Shown here: positions 20,574 through 31,439 of the stretch, piece by piece
How positions within the stretch are numbered: the stretch's first letter is position 1
Layout of the letters: the number at the start of each line of letters is the position of its first letter
Assembly: GCF_000621205.1 (NCBI RefSeq)
Contig: NZ_JHYY01000023.1
Location: forward strand, 1-64,000
Source of the DNA: Halotalea alkalilenta DSM 17697
Lineage (GTDB): Bacteria > Pseudomonadota > Gammaproteobacteria > Pseudomonadales > Halomonadaceae
Direction: 5' to 3'
Length of the DNA: 64,000 nucleotides
Made by a program: the position numbers and the translations under genes
Notes under the pieces: model-generated
Database searches by the model: none
Told to the model about the DNA's origin: nothing
The model's input: the letters and a program-made list of their open reading frames with translations, nothing else

Positions 20574-21884
20574 ATGCTGCAAAGAGTCACCAACGAAAAC
20601 AGCGATATTCGCCGGGGCAGCGTCGGCGTGCCGCGCGGTGCCGGCTGGCTGCGCCGCTTGCTGGCCTTCACCGGGCCCGGTGCGATGGTCTCGGTCGGCT
20701 ACATGGATCCCGGCAATTGGGCGACTTCGCTCGAGGGGGGATCGCGTTTCGGCTATTCGTTGCTGTGCGTGATCCTGCTTTCCAACCTGATGGCGGTACT
20801 GCTGCAGGCGCTGTGCGCGCGGCTCGGTATCGCGACCGATCGTGACCTTGCGCAAAGCTGCCGCGAACACTGTTCCAGACCCGTCAACCTGACCCTGTGG
20901 GCGCTGTGCGAACTGGCGATCATCGCCTGCGACCTGGCCGAAGTGATCGGCACCGCGGTGGCGCTCAAGCTGCTGTTCGGTATCCCGATCGCCTGGGGCG
21001 CGGTGATCACCATCCTCGATACGCTGCTGCTACTGGCCTTGATCCACAAAGGCTTTCGCTGGCTGGAGGCGTTCGTGATCACGCTCCTGGTCACCATCTT
21101 CTGCTGCTTCGTGGTCGAGCTGGCGCTCGCTACGCCCTCGATCGGTGGAATCGTCGGCGGCTTTTTCGTGCCCGATGCCGAGATCGTCACCAATCCGGCG
21201 ATGCTCTACATCGCGATCGGCATCATCGGGGCGACGGTGATGCCGCACAATCTCTACCTGCATTCGGCGCTGGTGCAGACCCGGGACTATCCGCGCACCG
21301 TCGAGGGACGCCGGGAAGCGATACGTTTCGCCACCTGGGACAGCACCTTGGCGCTGAGTCTGGCGCTGTTCGTCAATGCCGGCATCCTGATCCTCGCCGC
21401 CGCAGTGTTCCACGGTGCGGGCCAGGAGGTGGCCGAGATCGAAGATGCCTACCAACTGCTCGCACCCTTGCTCGGTGTGGGGGCGGCGGCCACGCTGTTC
21501 GGCGTCGCGCTGCTCGCCTCGGGAATCAACTCTACCGTCACCGCCACCTTGGCGGGGCAGGTGGTGATGGAGGGGTTCCTTCGCTTGCGCCTCGCGCCTT
21601 GGCTGCGCCGGCTGATCACCCGGGGGATCGCGGTGCTGCCGGTGCTCTACGTGATCGCGGTATACGGCGAGCAGGGCGTCGGCAGGCTTTTGATCCTGAG
21701 CCAGGTGGTGCTGTCGATGCAGCTGCCTTTCGCGGTGATCCCGCTGGTGCTGTTCGTCTCGCGGCGCGAAAGCATGGGCGAGTTCGCGATCAAGACGTCG
21801 ACCAAGGTGTTGGCATGGGCAATCGCGCTTTTGATCGTGGCGCTCAATCTCAAACTGTTGCTCGATACCTTCGTGCTGCTGTAG
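20574..21884 (+). CDS. mntH: Nramp-family Mn2+/Fe2+ transporter MntH
   Basis: A 436-residue proton-coupled divalent metal importer of the inner membrane with about eleven hydrophobic segments. The metal site residues are visible in the DPGN of segment 1 ([16 protein letters not shown]) and in the MPHN of segment 6 ([17 protein letters not shown]). The ATG at 20574 is preferred because GAGGGGC precedes it, while an upstream GTG at 20562 would use that site as coding sequence. A DtxR-like operator lies just upstream. The gene is monocistronic or possibly continues into the DUF445 gene 34 bases after its stop. Confidence 0.93.
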   Translation: MLQRVTNENSDIRRGSVGVPRGAGWLRRLLAFTGPGAMVSVGYMDPGNWATSLEGGSRFGYSLLCVILLSNLMAVLLQALCARLGIATDRDLAQSCREHCSRPVNLTLWALCELAIIACDLAEVIGTAVALKLLFGIPIAWGAVITILDTLLLLALIHKGFRWLEAFVITLLVTIFCCFVVELALATPSIGGIVGGFFVPDAEIVTNPAMLYIAIGIIGATVMPHNLYLHSALVQTRDYPRTVEGRREAIRFATWDSTLALSLALFVNAGILILAAAVFHGAGQEVAEIEDAYQLLAPLLGVGAAATLFGVALLASGINSTVTATLAGQVVMEGFLRLRLAPWLRRLITRGIAVLPVLYVIAVYGEQGVGRLLILSQVVLSMQLPFAVIPLVLFVSRRESMGEFAIKTSTKVLAWAIALLIVALNLKLLLDTFVLL

Positions 21885-21918
21885 CGTCTCGCTCTCCCTC
21901 CTTAGTCTGGAGTCCAGC

Positions 21919-23262
21919 ATGGATGCATCGCGCGCAGGTTCGTCGCGCGGCTGGCTGTCGCGCCACCGCGGCGGCGTCGCCCTGGGGCTTGCCGCCGGTG
22001 GCTTCGCTGCCGCGGAGCTGACCCTTGCACAGGGTTGGTTGCCATCCACCGCGGCGCAGATCCTGGTCACCACCTTCGAAGGGGCGCTGGTCGGTAGCGT
22101 CGCCGACTGGTTCGCGGTCACCGCGCTGTTTCGCCGGGTACCGATCCCGCTGCTTTCCCGTCATACCGATCTGATCGCCAAGCGCCGTGCGGCGCTTTCC
22201 CGTGGCATCGTCGACATGGTCGAGCGGGAGTGGCTTTCGCCTGCTGCGCTGCGCGAACGCTTGTCCCAGCTCTCCTTCGCCGAGCTGATCAGCCAGCGGT
22301 TGCGTCATGGCGAAGGGCGCGAAGCGCTTCGCCGCTTCACTCGCGGCCAATGCGTCAAATGGGTCGCGCGACTCGGTGACCCACGGGTGGAGGCTTTGGC
22401 CGACGAGCTGCTCGCCCGGCTCGTCGAGCGCATCGACGTACGCGAGCAGCTCGCACCGCTGCTGCGCCGGTTGGCCAGCGACCGACGGCTCGAAGAGCAG
22501 CTGTGGCAAGGCGCGCTTGGGTTGCTCGATCGACTGCTGGTGGATCCCCAGCTGTTCGCACTGCTGCGCGACATGCTGCTCGAACAGCTCCAGGCGCTGT
22601 CGGAGGAGGGACGCTGGCAACGGGTCAAGGTATGGCTGGGCAAGCGGTTCCTCGAGGGCGATGACGACCGGGACAAGATCGAACGGCTGCTCGACCAGAT
22701 CCTTCGCGCCGCGCGTGAGCAGTTGATCGAAGTGGAGGCCGATCCGCGTCATCCGCTGCGACTGCGGATGCGTGCCCAGCTGCGCCTGACCGCCGCCAGG
22801 CTCGGACGCCCAGGGGAGCACAAGCTGGCGCAAGCGCTAGAGCGTGGCAAGCAGACGTTGTTCGAGGCGTTCGTCGGCCAGGGTGGGGCACGTAGCTGGT
22901 TGGCTTTCTTCCAGCGCTGGCTGGCGGAAAAAGTCGCAAGCGACGGCTCGCAGCTCAACCGCTATATCGATCGTGGCATCGACCGGCTGATCGATCGCCA
23001 GCTGGTCGAGCCGAGCGGCAGGGCGCGGTTCGATGAGCGGCTGCGCCGCTGGTGCGGCGAGCTGATCGATGACCATCCGGGGTTCATCGGCGCCATCGTG
23101 CGCGAATCGCTCTCGGAAGCTCGAATGCCGACCCAGCGCCTGGTCGGTACCATCGAGGAGAAGGTCGGGCCCGACCTGCAGTGGATTCGAGTCAACGGCG
23201 CCGTGGTGGGCGGCGGTGTGGCGTTGCTGATCGCAGTGACGAGAGCATTGTTCGGTAACTGA
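21919..23262 (+). CDS. DUF445 (YjiN-like) family protein
   Basis: A 447-residue DUF445 protein. Near the N-terminus are GALVGSVADWFAVTALFRRVPIPLLSRHTDLIAKRR and then GIVDMVEREWLSP, the most conserved part of the family. A long helical, charged middle follows. One hydrophobic segment at the extreme C-terminus (GAVVGGGVALLIAVTRALFG) probably anchors it in the membrane. Function is unknown. It follows mntH by 34 bases on the same strand, but this is not a known functional pairing. Confidence 0.85.
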   Translation: MDASRAGSSRGWLSRHRGGVALGLAAGGFAAAELTLAQGWLPSTAAQILVTTFEGALVGSVADWFAVTALFRRVPIPLLSRHTDLIAKRRAALSRGIVDMVEREWLSPAALRERLSQLSFAELISQRLRHGEGREALRRFTRGQCVKWVARLGDPRVEALADELLARLVERIDVREQLAPLLRRLASDRRLEEQLWQGALGLLDRLLVDPQLFALLRDMLLEQLQALSEEGRWQRVKVWLGKRFLEGDDDRDKIERLLDQILRAAREQLIEVEADPRHPLRLRMRAQLRLTAARLGRPGEHKLAQALERGKQTLFEAFVGQGGARSWLAFFQRWLAEKVASDGSQLNRYIDRGIDRLIDRQLVEPSGRARFDERLRRWCGELIDDHPGFIGAIVRESLSEARMPTQRLVGTIEEKVGPDLQWIRVNGAVVGGGVALLIAVTRALFGN

Positions 23263-23432
23263 ATTTATACCGTTATCTTGATTTAAGCGTACAACAAGAA
23301 CGAAGCCTCGGTGGTAAACCCCATCGATACCGACAAAACTCGTCAGCAACCGGATGGAATCCATCGAGCTGGGCCATCCCCGCCAAAATGCGGGGATAGC
23401 GGGGCGAACCGTGGCGATGAAGAAAGAAGCGA

Positions 23433-24398
23433 TCAGTAGATGAATGGAGGAATCGGTGCTCGGGCGATCCGTTCCTGCAGCACTCGTAGTTCGGTCCTCA
23501 CCCGTGCGAGCTCTTTGTCGCGTTCGCTCAGGTCGCGGGCGAGGCGGTCATTGTGCGCACGGCTTTCGTTGAGTAGCTGATCGGTCTGCTGGGCGTGCAG
23601 CATCAGATCACGGTGCTTGCGCTCTTCTTCCTGCAGCCCGCGGCGCTGCTCTTCGATCTGGGTGCTGAGCCGACTGATTCTTTCCTCCAGCTGCTCCATA
23701 CGCCGGCGGCTTTGCTTCTCCTGCTCGGCCTTTTCATGCCGTGCGGCGTCGAGCAGCTGCATCAACCGACTCTCGGCCGTTTCATGACGGGCTTCTTCCT
23801 GGCTGAGCCGTTTGCGGTGGGCGAGTTCGAGTCCTTCCACGGCCTGGAGGTGCTCCCGCTCCAGCCGGTCGCGTTCCTCGCTCAGCGAGGCGATCTGGGT
23901 ATCGCGCATCTGCAATCGCTGGTCGCGCTCTTCCAGCAGCGCGCGGGTCTGATGCAGCTCGCTTTCGGTACGAGCGAGCCCCGAGGTCTTCTCCTCGAGC
24001 CGGGCCAGGGTGGCATCCAGCCGTTCGCCCAGCGCGGCAAGCCTCTGCTGGGTGTCCTCGGCATAGCGCTGTGCCTGCTCGGCCTGTGCCTTGGCTTCGC
24101 TGACGCCTTCGTCGGCCTGGCGACGATAGAAGGAGAGCCCCTCATAGGCCTCTTCCTGGGCCTGTTGCCACAGCCCCATCAGCGCGTCCTGCAGGCGCTC
24201 GGGGATGCTCTGGGGCAGCGGTGTGTCGCGATTTTCCTCCCGGCGGCTACGCCATTCACGCAGATGGTCGCTGATGGTGGTGAAGCTGCCGGTGCCGAGC
24301 ACATCGCGGATACGCTGCACGCTGGGCGCGTCTCCTCGCTGGATCAAGGTCTCGATCGCTCGCTGTACGTCTTCGTACTGGATGCCGATGCGGGCCAT
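23433..24398 (-). CDS. KfrA-like coiled-coil DNA-binding protein
   Basis: A 321-residue protein. The N-terminal 60 residues (QYEDVQRAIETLIQRGDAPSVQRIRDVLGTGSFTTISDHLREW) match the KfrA_N DNA-binding domain. The remainder, from about residue 75 to 305, is almost entirely long alpha-helical coiled coil, rich in Glu, Arg, Gln and Leu and without Pro. KfrA of IncP plasmids is an autoregulated, SMC-like DNA-binding protein linked to plasmid partition. Chromosomal relatives are uncharacterised. It stands alone between two gene-poor stretches, with no parAB nearby. Its promoter region carries a perfect 14-bp palindrome and an inverted TCAAGAT repeat. Confidence 0.82.
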   Translation of the reverse strand: MARIGIQYEDVQRAIETLIQRGDAPSVQRIRDVLGTGSFTTISDHLREWRSRREENRDTPLPQSIPERLQDALMGLWQQAQEEAYEGLSFYRRQADEGVSEAKAQAEQAQRYAEDTQQRLAALGERLDATLARLEEKTSGLARTESELHQTRALLEERDQRLQMRDTQIASLSEERDRLEREHLQAVEGLELAHRKRLSQEEARHETAESRLMQLLDAARHEKAEQEKQSRRRMEQLEERISRLSTQIEEQRRGLQEEERKHRDLMLHAQQTDQLLNESRAHNDRLARDLSERDKELARVRTELRVLQERIARAPIPPFIY

Positions 24399-24527
24399 GT
24401 CGATGGATCTCCGTTGCTGCAGGCCTTCTTGGGGAGGGGCGGCGCGAGCGGGTGGAGCGAGATGGGTCCGGAGGCGCTGCGCTCGATCGAGTCTACCTCA
24501 GTCCGCTCTGCTCAGTCACCATTACGC

Positions 24528-24541
24528 ATAATACGTATTAT
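24528..24541. repeat. Perfect 14-bp AT-rich palindrome upstream of the KfrA-like gene
   Basis: ATAATACGTATTAT at 24528-24541 is a perfect palindrome, preceded by CGC, in the 406-base gene-free gap between the KfrA-like gene and the sigma-54 activator. The same GCATAATA..TATTAT core recurs at 49664-49679, and a weaker version occurs at 41742-41757 on the minus strand. It probably binds a dimeric regulator, of unknown identity. Confidence 0.5.
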
Positions 24542-24571
24542 CGATTTTACATTACGATTAAGCGAATAAAT

Positions 24572-24595
24572 TCAAGATTACCCGCCTTATCTTGA
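24572..24595. repeat. Inverted repeat TCAAGAT...ATCTTGA
   Basis: TCAAGAT (24572-24578) and ATCTTGA (24589-24595) are separated by ten bases in the putative promoter region of the KfrA-like gene. The right arm extends as TTATCTTGATT, a string that recurs at 23273-23283 just beyond the 3' end of that gene. It may be an operator for the KfrA-like protein. The rest of the gap (24599-24804) shows nothing recognisable. Confidence 0.4.
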
Positions 24596-24804
24596 TTGTT
24601 CATCGCGTATCTGGAATCGACGGGCAGGGAGGCCGGATGCTATGCGTAAAAGTCGACGGGCGCTGACGGACCGAGGCGAAGATCAGTGAAAACCGGGGTC
24701 TGGCTAGTGAACATGAGCACTTCGAAAACGGGCACTCCGATCGCACTCGCACGCGCCGGTTTGCAGCGTCGTGTCCTCGAGCGCGGACGGCTTTCATCCA
24801 CGGC

Positions 24805-26706
<1,902 letters not shown>

Positions 26707-26715
26707 CGTCGTAGA

Positions 26716-26763
26716 TTAGCGAATTATCGTAACGACCCGAAACGAAAAATCGTCAGTTAGCGA
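26716..26763. promoter_or_regulatory. Candidate activator sites (paired TTAGCGA repeats)
   Basis: TTAGCGA occurs at 26716-26722 and again at 26757-26763, 41 bases apart (about four helical turns), roughly 80-120 bases upstream of the -24/-12 promoter. The stretch between is rich in CGTAACGA/AACGA variants. This is the usual distance for binding sites of a sigma-54 activator, but the assignment is inference. Confidence 0.35.
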
Positions 26764-26797
26764 CATGGCTGCGGTCGAGACATCGAGAGTCCATGGT

Positions 26798-26853
26798 AAT
26801 CAGCTGTTTTTAAATAAGAAAATATTTAGACGCCGGATGGCATGGCGATTGCT
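26798..26853 (+). promoter_or_regulatory. Sigma-54 (-24/-12) promoter of the cyanate operon with possible IHF site
   Basis: TGGCATGGCGATTGCT at 26838-26853 fits the sigma-54 consensus TGGCAYG-N4-TTGCW at every defined position. The invariant GG (26839-26840) and GC (26851-26852) are separated by ten bases. Upstream, AATCAGCTGTTTT (26798-26810) is one base from the IHF consensus, within an AT-rich tract suitable for DNA bending. The first gene starts 40 bases downstream, and its divergent neighbour encodes a sigma-54 activator. Confidence 0.85.
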
Positions 26854-26892
26854 CTGGATTAGCCAACGAGACCATCCAGGAGCAGACCGACC

Positions 26893-28278
26893 ATGGGCCT
26901 TTTCGACGATCCCTTCCAGACCAAGACACGTCTCGGCGGTTGTTCGTGCGGACGACACGCAGGCCAGGACGAACACGAGAAGGCACTTCAAGGTGAGGCC
27001 GCCAAGGTGGCCGATGGGGAAGAGGCGCGGATCACCCGTATCGTCGAGCGCGCGATAATGCGCAAGCTCTTCCCCCAGGATCGCTCGCGTCGTGCCTTCC
27101 TCAAGGCCGTCGGCGCCTCGACCGCCGCTGCCGCGGTCGCGCAGCTGCTGCCGGTGGAGATGATTTCCGATGTCCTGGCGCAGGGCACGGGGCCGCTCGA
27201 GAAGACCAAGCTGAACATCGGGTTCATCCCGATCACCTGCGCCACGCCGATCATCATGGCCCACCCGATGGGCTTCTACGAGCGCCAGGGGCTGGACGTC
27301 AACGTGATCAAGACCGCCGGCTGGGCGGTGATCCGCGACATGACCTTGAACGGTGAATACGACGCCTCGCAGATGCTGGTGCCGATGCCGCTGGCGATCT
27401 CGATGGGCGCAGGCTCGAACTCCACCCCGATGGTGGTGCCGGCGATCGAGAACATCAACGGCCAGGCGATCACCCTGGCGATGAAGCACCAGCAGCGGCG
27501 CGACCCCGCCGATTGGAAGGGGATGCGCTTCGCCGTGCCCTTCGACTACTCGATGCACAACTACCTGCTGCGCTACTACCTTGCCGAAGCGGGCCTCAAC
27601 CCGGACACCGATGTCTCGATCCGAGTCGTGCCGCCGCCCGACATGGTCGCCAACCTGCGCGCCGACAACATCGATGGCTTCCTCGCCCCGGATCCGGTCA
27701 ACCAGCGCGCGGTCTACGACGGCATCGGCTTCATCCATATGCTGTCGAAGGAGCTGTGGGACGGTCATCCCTGCTGCGCCTTCACCGCGACCCGGGCGTT
27801 CGCCACCGAAGCGCCCAACACCTATGCGGCGCTGCTCAGGGCGATCATTGAGGCGACCGCCTATGCATCGAACATCGACAATCGTCGCGAAATCGCCGAG
27901 GCCATCGCACCGACGAGCTATCTCAACCAGCCGGTCACGGTGATCGAGCAGGTGCTCACCGGCACCTACGCCGACGGCCTCGGCAGCGTCCAGCGTGATC
28001 CCGCGCGGATCGATTTCGATCCTTTCCCATGGGAGAGCTTCGCGATCTGGATCATGACCCAGATGAAACGCTGGGGGCAGATTCGCGGTGAGGTCGACTA
28101 CGCGAGCATCGCCCGCGAGGTCTATCTGGCCACTGACGCCAAGCGGCTGATGGCCGAAGCCGGGATGACCCCGCCGGAGCAGACGAGCAAAACCTTCTCG
28201 GTGATGGGCAAGCGATTCGATCCGGCCGATCCCGAGGGTTACCTCGCCTCGTTCGAAATCAAGCGGAGGGAGACATGA
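26893..28278 (+). CDS. Cyanate/nitrate-type ABC transporter substrate-binding protein (CmpA/NrtA family, Tat-exported)
   Basis: A 461-residue periplasmic binding protein. An unusual N-terminal extension of about 60 residues holds Cys17, Cys19, His22 and His28 (GGCSCGRHAGQDEHE). It precedes a twin-arginine signal, SRRAFLK at about 65-71, followed by a hydrophobic Ala-rich stretch. The mature part (NIGFIPITCATPIIMAHPMGFYERQGLDV; PVNQRAVYDGIGF) is NrtA/CmpA/CynA-like. The ATG at 26893 has AGGAG at good spacing, so the extension is probably translated. With the permease, ATPase and cyanase genes that follow by ATGA overlaps, cyanate is the likely substrate. Confidence 0.88.
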   Translation: MGLFDDPFQTKTRLGGCSCGRHAGQDEHEKALQGEAAKVADGEEARITRIVERAIMRKLFPQDRSRRAFLKAVGASTAAAAVAQLLPVEMISDVLAQGTGPLEKTKLNIGFIPITCATPIIMAHPMGFYERQGLDVNVIKTAGWAVIRDMTLNGEYDASQMLVPMPLAISMGAGSNSTPMVVPAIENINGQAITLAMKHQQRRDPADWKGMRFAVPFDYSMHNYLLRYYLAEAGLNPDTDVSIRVVPPPDMVANLRADNIDGFLAPDPVNQRAVYDGIGFIHMLSKELWDGHPCCAFTATRAFATEAPNTYAALLRAIIEATAYASNIDNRREIAEAIAPTSYLNQPVTVIEQVLTGTYADGLGSVQRDPARIDFDPFPWESFAIWIMTQMKRWGQIRGEVDYASIAREVYLATDAKRLMAEAGMTPPEQTSKTFSVMGKRFDPADPEGYLASFEIKRRET

Positions 28279-29114
28279 AAGCCTCCGAGAATCTCCGCGC
28301 GGGCGTGCTGTCCGTCGCTCTGCTCGCCGTGCTGCTGACGGTCTGGCACCTGAGCACCCGGGGCGGGGCGGGGGCGGAGGGGCTCGATCCGGAGTACGCC
28401 GCGCTGATGGGCGCGCAGGTCACCCAGGGTACCTCGGCGATGCCGGGTCCGCTGGATCTCGCCGCCACGCTTTGGGAGCACCTCAGCGATCCCTTCTACG
28501 ATGCGGGTCCGAACGACAAGGGGATCGGGCTTCAGCTCGCCTATTCGCTGGGGCGGGTGCTGCTCGGCTTTACGCTCGCGCTGCTGGTCGCTGTGCCGCT
28601 CGGTTTCCTGATCGGGATGTCGCCGCTGATCTCTAAGGCGCTCAATCCCTTCATCCAGATCATGAAGCCGATCTCGCCGCTCGCCTGGATGCCGCTTGCG
28701 CTCTACACGATCCGGGACTCATCGGCTTCGGCGATCTTCGTCATCTTCATCTGCTCGCTCTGGCCGATGCTGATGAACACCGCCTTCGGTGTCGCCAACG
28801 TACGCCAGGAATGGCTCAACGTCGCCCGAACCCTTGAGATCCCGCCATTGAAGCGTGCGTTCACGGTGATCCTGCCGGCGGCGGCGCCGACGATTCTCAC
28901 CGGCATGCGCATCTCGATCGGCATCGCCTGGCTGGTCATCGTCGCGGCTGAAATGCTCGTCGGCGGCACCGGTATCGGCTACTTCGTCTGGAACGAGTGG
29001 AACAACCTGTCGATCGTCAACGTGATCGTGGCGATCCTGATGATCGGGTTGGTCGGCATGCTGCTCGACCGCCTGCTCGCCGTCTGCACTCGCCTCGTCA
29101 CCTTCCGGGAATGA
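28275..29114 (+). CDS. Cyanate/nitrate-type ABC transporter permease (NrtB/CynB-like)
   Basis: A 279-residue inner-membrane permease of the BPD_transp_1 family. There is an N-terminal membrane helix, a periplasmic loop with SDPFYDAGPNDKGIGLQL, then about five membrane segments. The EAA-type coupling loop reads VRQEWLNVARTLEIPPLKRAFTVILPAAAPTILTG. It overlaps the binding-protein gene by ATGA, and the ATPase gene follows after 10 bases. It would move cyanate through the inner membrane with the adjacent ATPase. Confidence 0.88.
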   Translation: MKASENLRAGVLSVALLAVLLTVWHLSTRGGAGAEGLDPEYAALMGAQVTQGTSAMPGPLDLAATLWEHLSDPFYDAGPNDKGIGLQLAYSLGRVLLGFTLALLVAVPLGFLIGMSPLISKALNPFIQIMKPISPLAWMPLALYTIRDSSASAIFVIFICSLWPMLMNTAFGVANVRQEWLNVARTLEIPPLKRAFTVILPAAAPTILTGMRISIGIAWLVIVAAEMLVGGTGIGYFVWNEWNNLSIVNVIVAILMIGLVGMLLDRLLAVCTRLVTFRE

Positions 29115-29124
29115 GGGCGAATCG

Positions 29125-30114
29125 ATGACCGCACCGCCCCTTGCTCCCACCCGTACTCAGCGCAGCGCTGAAATGGAAATCCCGATGTCGGCCAACCACA
29201 AGCTCATCTCCATCGAAGGCATCGCCAAACGCTATCCGAGCAAGGGGGGCGCGCCGCTGACCATCTTCGAGGATGTCTGGCTTTCGATCGACCGCGGCGA
29301 GTTCGTCTGCATCATCGGCCATTCCGGCTGCGGCAAGACCACCGTGCTCAACATTCTCGCCGGCCTCGACCAGCCCTCCTCGGGGGTGGTGATCGTCGAC
29401 GGCAAGGAGATCTCCGGGCCTTCGCTCGATCGCGCGGTGATCTTCCAGGGCCATGCGCTGCTGCCCTGGATGACGGTGCTCGGCAACGTCGCCTATGCCG
29501 TCGGGGCTCGCCATCCCAAGTGGTCAAGGGAGCGGGTGCGCGAGCACGCGATGCGCTTCATCGAACTGGTCGGGCTGACCAAATCGGCGCTGCGCCGCCC
29601 GGCCGAGCTCTCCGGCGGCATGAAGCAGCGCGTCGGCATCGCTCGAGCGCTGGCCCTGGAGCCTAAGACGCTATTGATGGACGAACCGTTCTCAGCGCTC
29701 GACGCGCTGACACGAGGGACGCTGCAGGACGAGGTGAGGCGGATCTGCCTGGACTCGGACCAGACGGTGATGATGATCACCCACGACGTCGACGAGGCGA
29801 TCTACCTTGCCGACAAGATCGTGCTGATGACCAACGGCCCCCAGGCAAGGTTCGCCGAGATCGTCGAGAACACCCTGCCGCGAGAGCGCATCCGGCGTGA
29901 CCTTCACCGGCTGCCTGGCTACTACGACATCCGCAACCACCTGATGGACTTCCTCGTCACCCGTTCGGCGAACTTCGATGACGAGCTCGACGAAGGCCGC
30001 GAGTGGAGCGCGCGCAGCGTACCGAGGGTTCGCCCAGCCGGCTGCACCGCTTCACGCTTTTCCGCTTCATCACCCTCGGTTTCAACCCATCCGACCAAGG
30101 ACGAATCACCATGA
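29125..30114 (+). CDS. Cyanate/nitrate-type ABC transporter ATP-binding protein
   Basis: A 329-residue ABC ATPase of the NrtD/SsuB/TauB group. Walker A is GHSGCGKTT, the Q-loop lies at FQGHALLPWMTV, the signature is LSGGMKQR, Walker B is LLMDEPFSALD, and the switch His is in ITHDVDEA. The first 20 residues look like an unconserved leader, and an internal ATG at 29185 (MSANHKLISIEGI) is an alternative start. The last ~45 residues, beyond NHLMDFLVTR, are low-complexity and run into the cynS ribosome site. The stop overlaps the cynS ATG as ATGA, which suggests coupling. Confidence 0.9.
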   Translation: MTAPPLAPTRTQRSAEMEIPMSANHKLISIEGIAKRYPSKGGAPLTIFEDVWLSIDRGEFVCIIGHSGCGKTTVLNILAGLDQPSSGVVIVDGKEISGPSLDRAVIFQGHALLPWMTVLGNVAYAVGARHPKWSRERVREHAMRFIELVGLTKSALRRPAELSGGMKQRVGIARALALEPKTLLMDEPFSALDALTRGTLQDEVRRICLDSDQTVMMITHDVDEAIYLADKIVLMTNGPQARFAEIVENTLPRERIRRDLHRLPGYYDIRNHLMDFLVTRSANFDDELDEGREWSARSVPRVRPAGCTASRFSASSPSVSTHPTKDESP

Positions 30115-30599
30115 AACGCACCGAACTGACCGAGAAGATCCTCGACGCAAAGCGCGATGGCGATCTCAGCTGGAAGAGCATCGCCGAGACGATCGGTGGC
30201 TATTCGCAGCTCTACATCATGACCGCCTTGCTCGGCCAGATGCGCCTGCCGCCTCCGCAAGCGAGGAAGGCCGCCGAACTCTTCGGCCTCAGCGCCGCCG
30301 AGGAGAAGATGCTCGGGGAGGTACCGTACCGCGCAGAGCAGAGCCTCGTGCCCCCGACCGATCCGACGCTCTACCGTTTCCATGAGGCGATGATGGTCTT
30401 CGGCCCAACCATGAAGGAGTACATCCACGAGGAGTTCGGCGACGGCATCATGTCGGCGATCGATTTCGATTTGTCGATGGAACGGGAGCCGAACGAGGCC
30501 GGTGACCGGGTCAGGATCGTGATGTCCGGCAAGTTCCTGCCCTATCGCTACCATCAGCCGGAGGAGGGCGCGCCTGCGCTGGGCTGCAAGGAGAAGTAG
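30111..30599 (+). CDS. cynS: Cyanate hydratase (cyanase)
   Basis: CynS converts cyanate and bicarbonate to ammonia and carbon dioxide (via carbamate), giving nitrogen and detoxifying cyanate. The 162-residue protein matches the family length. The N-terminal helical DNA-binding-like domain (LTEKILDAKRDGDLSWKSIAETIG) is followed by the catalytic domain with Arg89, Glu92 and Ser115 in LYRFHEAMMVF and DGIMSAIDFDL, equivalent to Arg96, Glu99 and Ser122 in E. coli. The start at 30111 is in ATGA overlap with the ATPase gene. It defines the substrate of the upstream transporter. Confidence 0.97.
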   Translation: MKRTELTEKILDAKRDGDLSWKSIAETIGGYSQLYIMTALLGQMRLPPPQARKAAELFGLSAAEEKMLGEVPYRAEQSLVPPTDPTLYRFHEAMMVFGPTMKEYIHEEFGDGIMSAIDFDLSMEREPNEAGDRVRIVMSGKFLPYRYHQPEEGAPALGCKEK

Positions 30600-30621
30600 C
30601 GCTCGAAGGCAAATCGAGCGC
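30599..30621 (+). terminator. Hairpin directly after cynS
   Basis: GCGCTCGA (30599-30606) and TCGAGCGC (30614-30621) form a perfect 8-bp stem with a seven-base loop, starting at the last base of the cynS stop codon. No T run follows, so it may slow or stabilise the transcript rather than end it. The DUF1348 gene begins 98 bases later. Confidence 0.45.
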
Positions 30622-30718
30622 GCGCGTTCGATCCACGGCGGCGCGGAGCCTCGACTGTGCCGCCGATCGCCTCGTACTCGTGAAGACGAGTCTCCATCAC
30701 CAGTGAAGGAGCCCGGCC

Positions 30719-31189
30719 ATGACGTCACAACGACCACCCCTGCCGCCGTTCGATCTCGACAGCGCCGTGCTGAAGGTCCGCAGGGCCGAAGATGCCTGGA
30801 ACCTGCAAGAGCCGGAAAAGGTCGCGCTCGCCTACACCCCGGACAGCGTATGGAGAAACCGCGCCGAATTCTTCTCCGGCCGCGCGGCGATCATCGAATT
30901 CCTTACCCGCAAGTGGCAGCGAGAGCTCGACTACAGGCTCATCAAGGAGCTATGGGCCTTCCACGCCGACCGCATCGCGGTACGTTTCCAGTATGAATGG
31001 CGCGACGCTGATGGCCGCTGGTTCCGCTCCCACGGCAACGAGCAGTGGGAATTCGATGGTGATGGCCTGATGCGCCGGCGCGAAGCCTCGATCAACGACG
31101 TCGAGATTCGCCCGAACGAGCGGCGGTTCACCTGGGGCGGCGGCCCCCGTCCGGACGATTTCCCAGGCCTCACCGAGCTCGGGCTTTGA
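30719..31189 (+). CDS. DUF1348 (NTF2-like) family protein
   Basis: A 156-residue protein of the NTF2-like SnoaL/DUF1348 group. It shows [45 protein letters not shown] and [15 protein letters not shown], which form the cone-shaped pocket of this fold, and it ends at [19 protein letters not shown]. No catalytic role is established for the family. It has its own AAGGAGC ribosome site and lies 119 bases after cynS on the same strand, so it may belong to the cyanate transcript. A link to cyanate metabolism is inference. Confidence 0.85.
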   Translation: MTSQRPPLPPFDLDSAVLKVRRAEDAWNLQEPEKVALAYTPDSVWRNRAEFFSGRAAIIEFLTRKWQRELDYRLIKELWAFHADRIAVRFQYEWRDADGRWFRSHGNEQWEFDGDGLMRRREASINDVEIRPNERRFTWGGGPRPDDFPGLTELGL

Positions 31190-31439
31190 TTCGATTGGCC
31201 TCACCGCGCACTTGCATTCGTCCTGAGCGCCGGGTGCCGGACCCGGCCGCGCGATCGAGCGGGGCCGTCACGGCAAAGTGACACAAACGCTTGAAACTGG
31301 AGCGAATCTGCGACGCCGACTATATCTCTTTGAGGGCGGCGCTCATTTCAGTCGAGAAGCGCAGCCCTTCGCCCCAAGGCCTTGTGGTCAACTGGTCAGG
31401 GGAGATCCACTTCGCAGGGAAGAAAGCAGGAGGTGGGGG

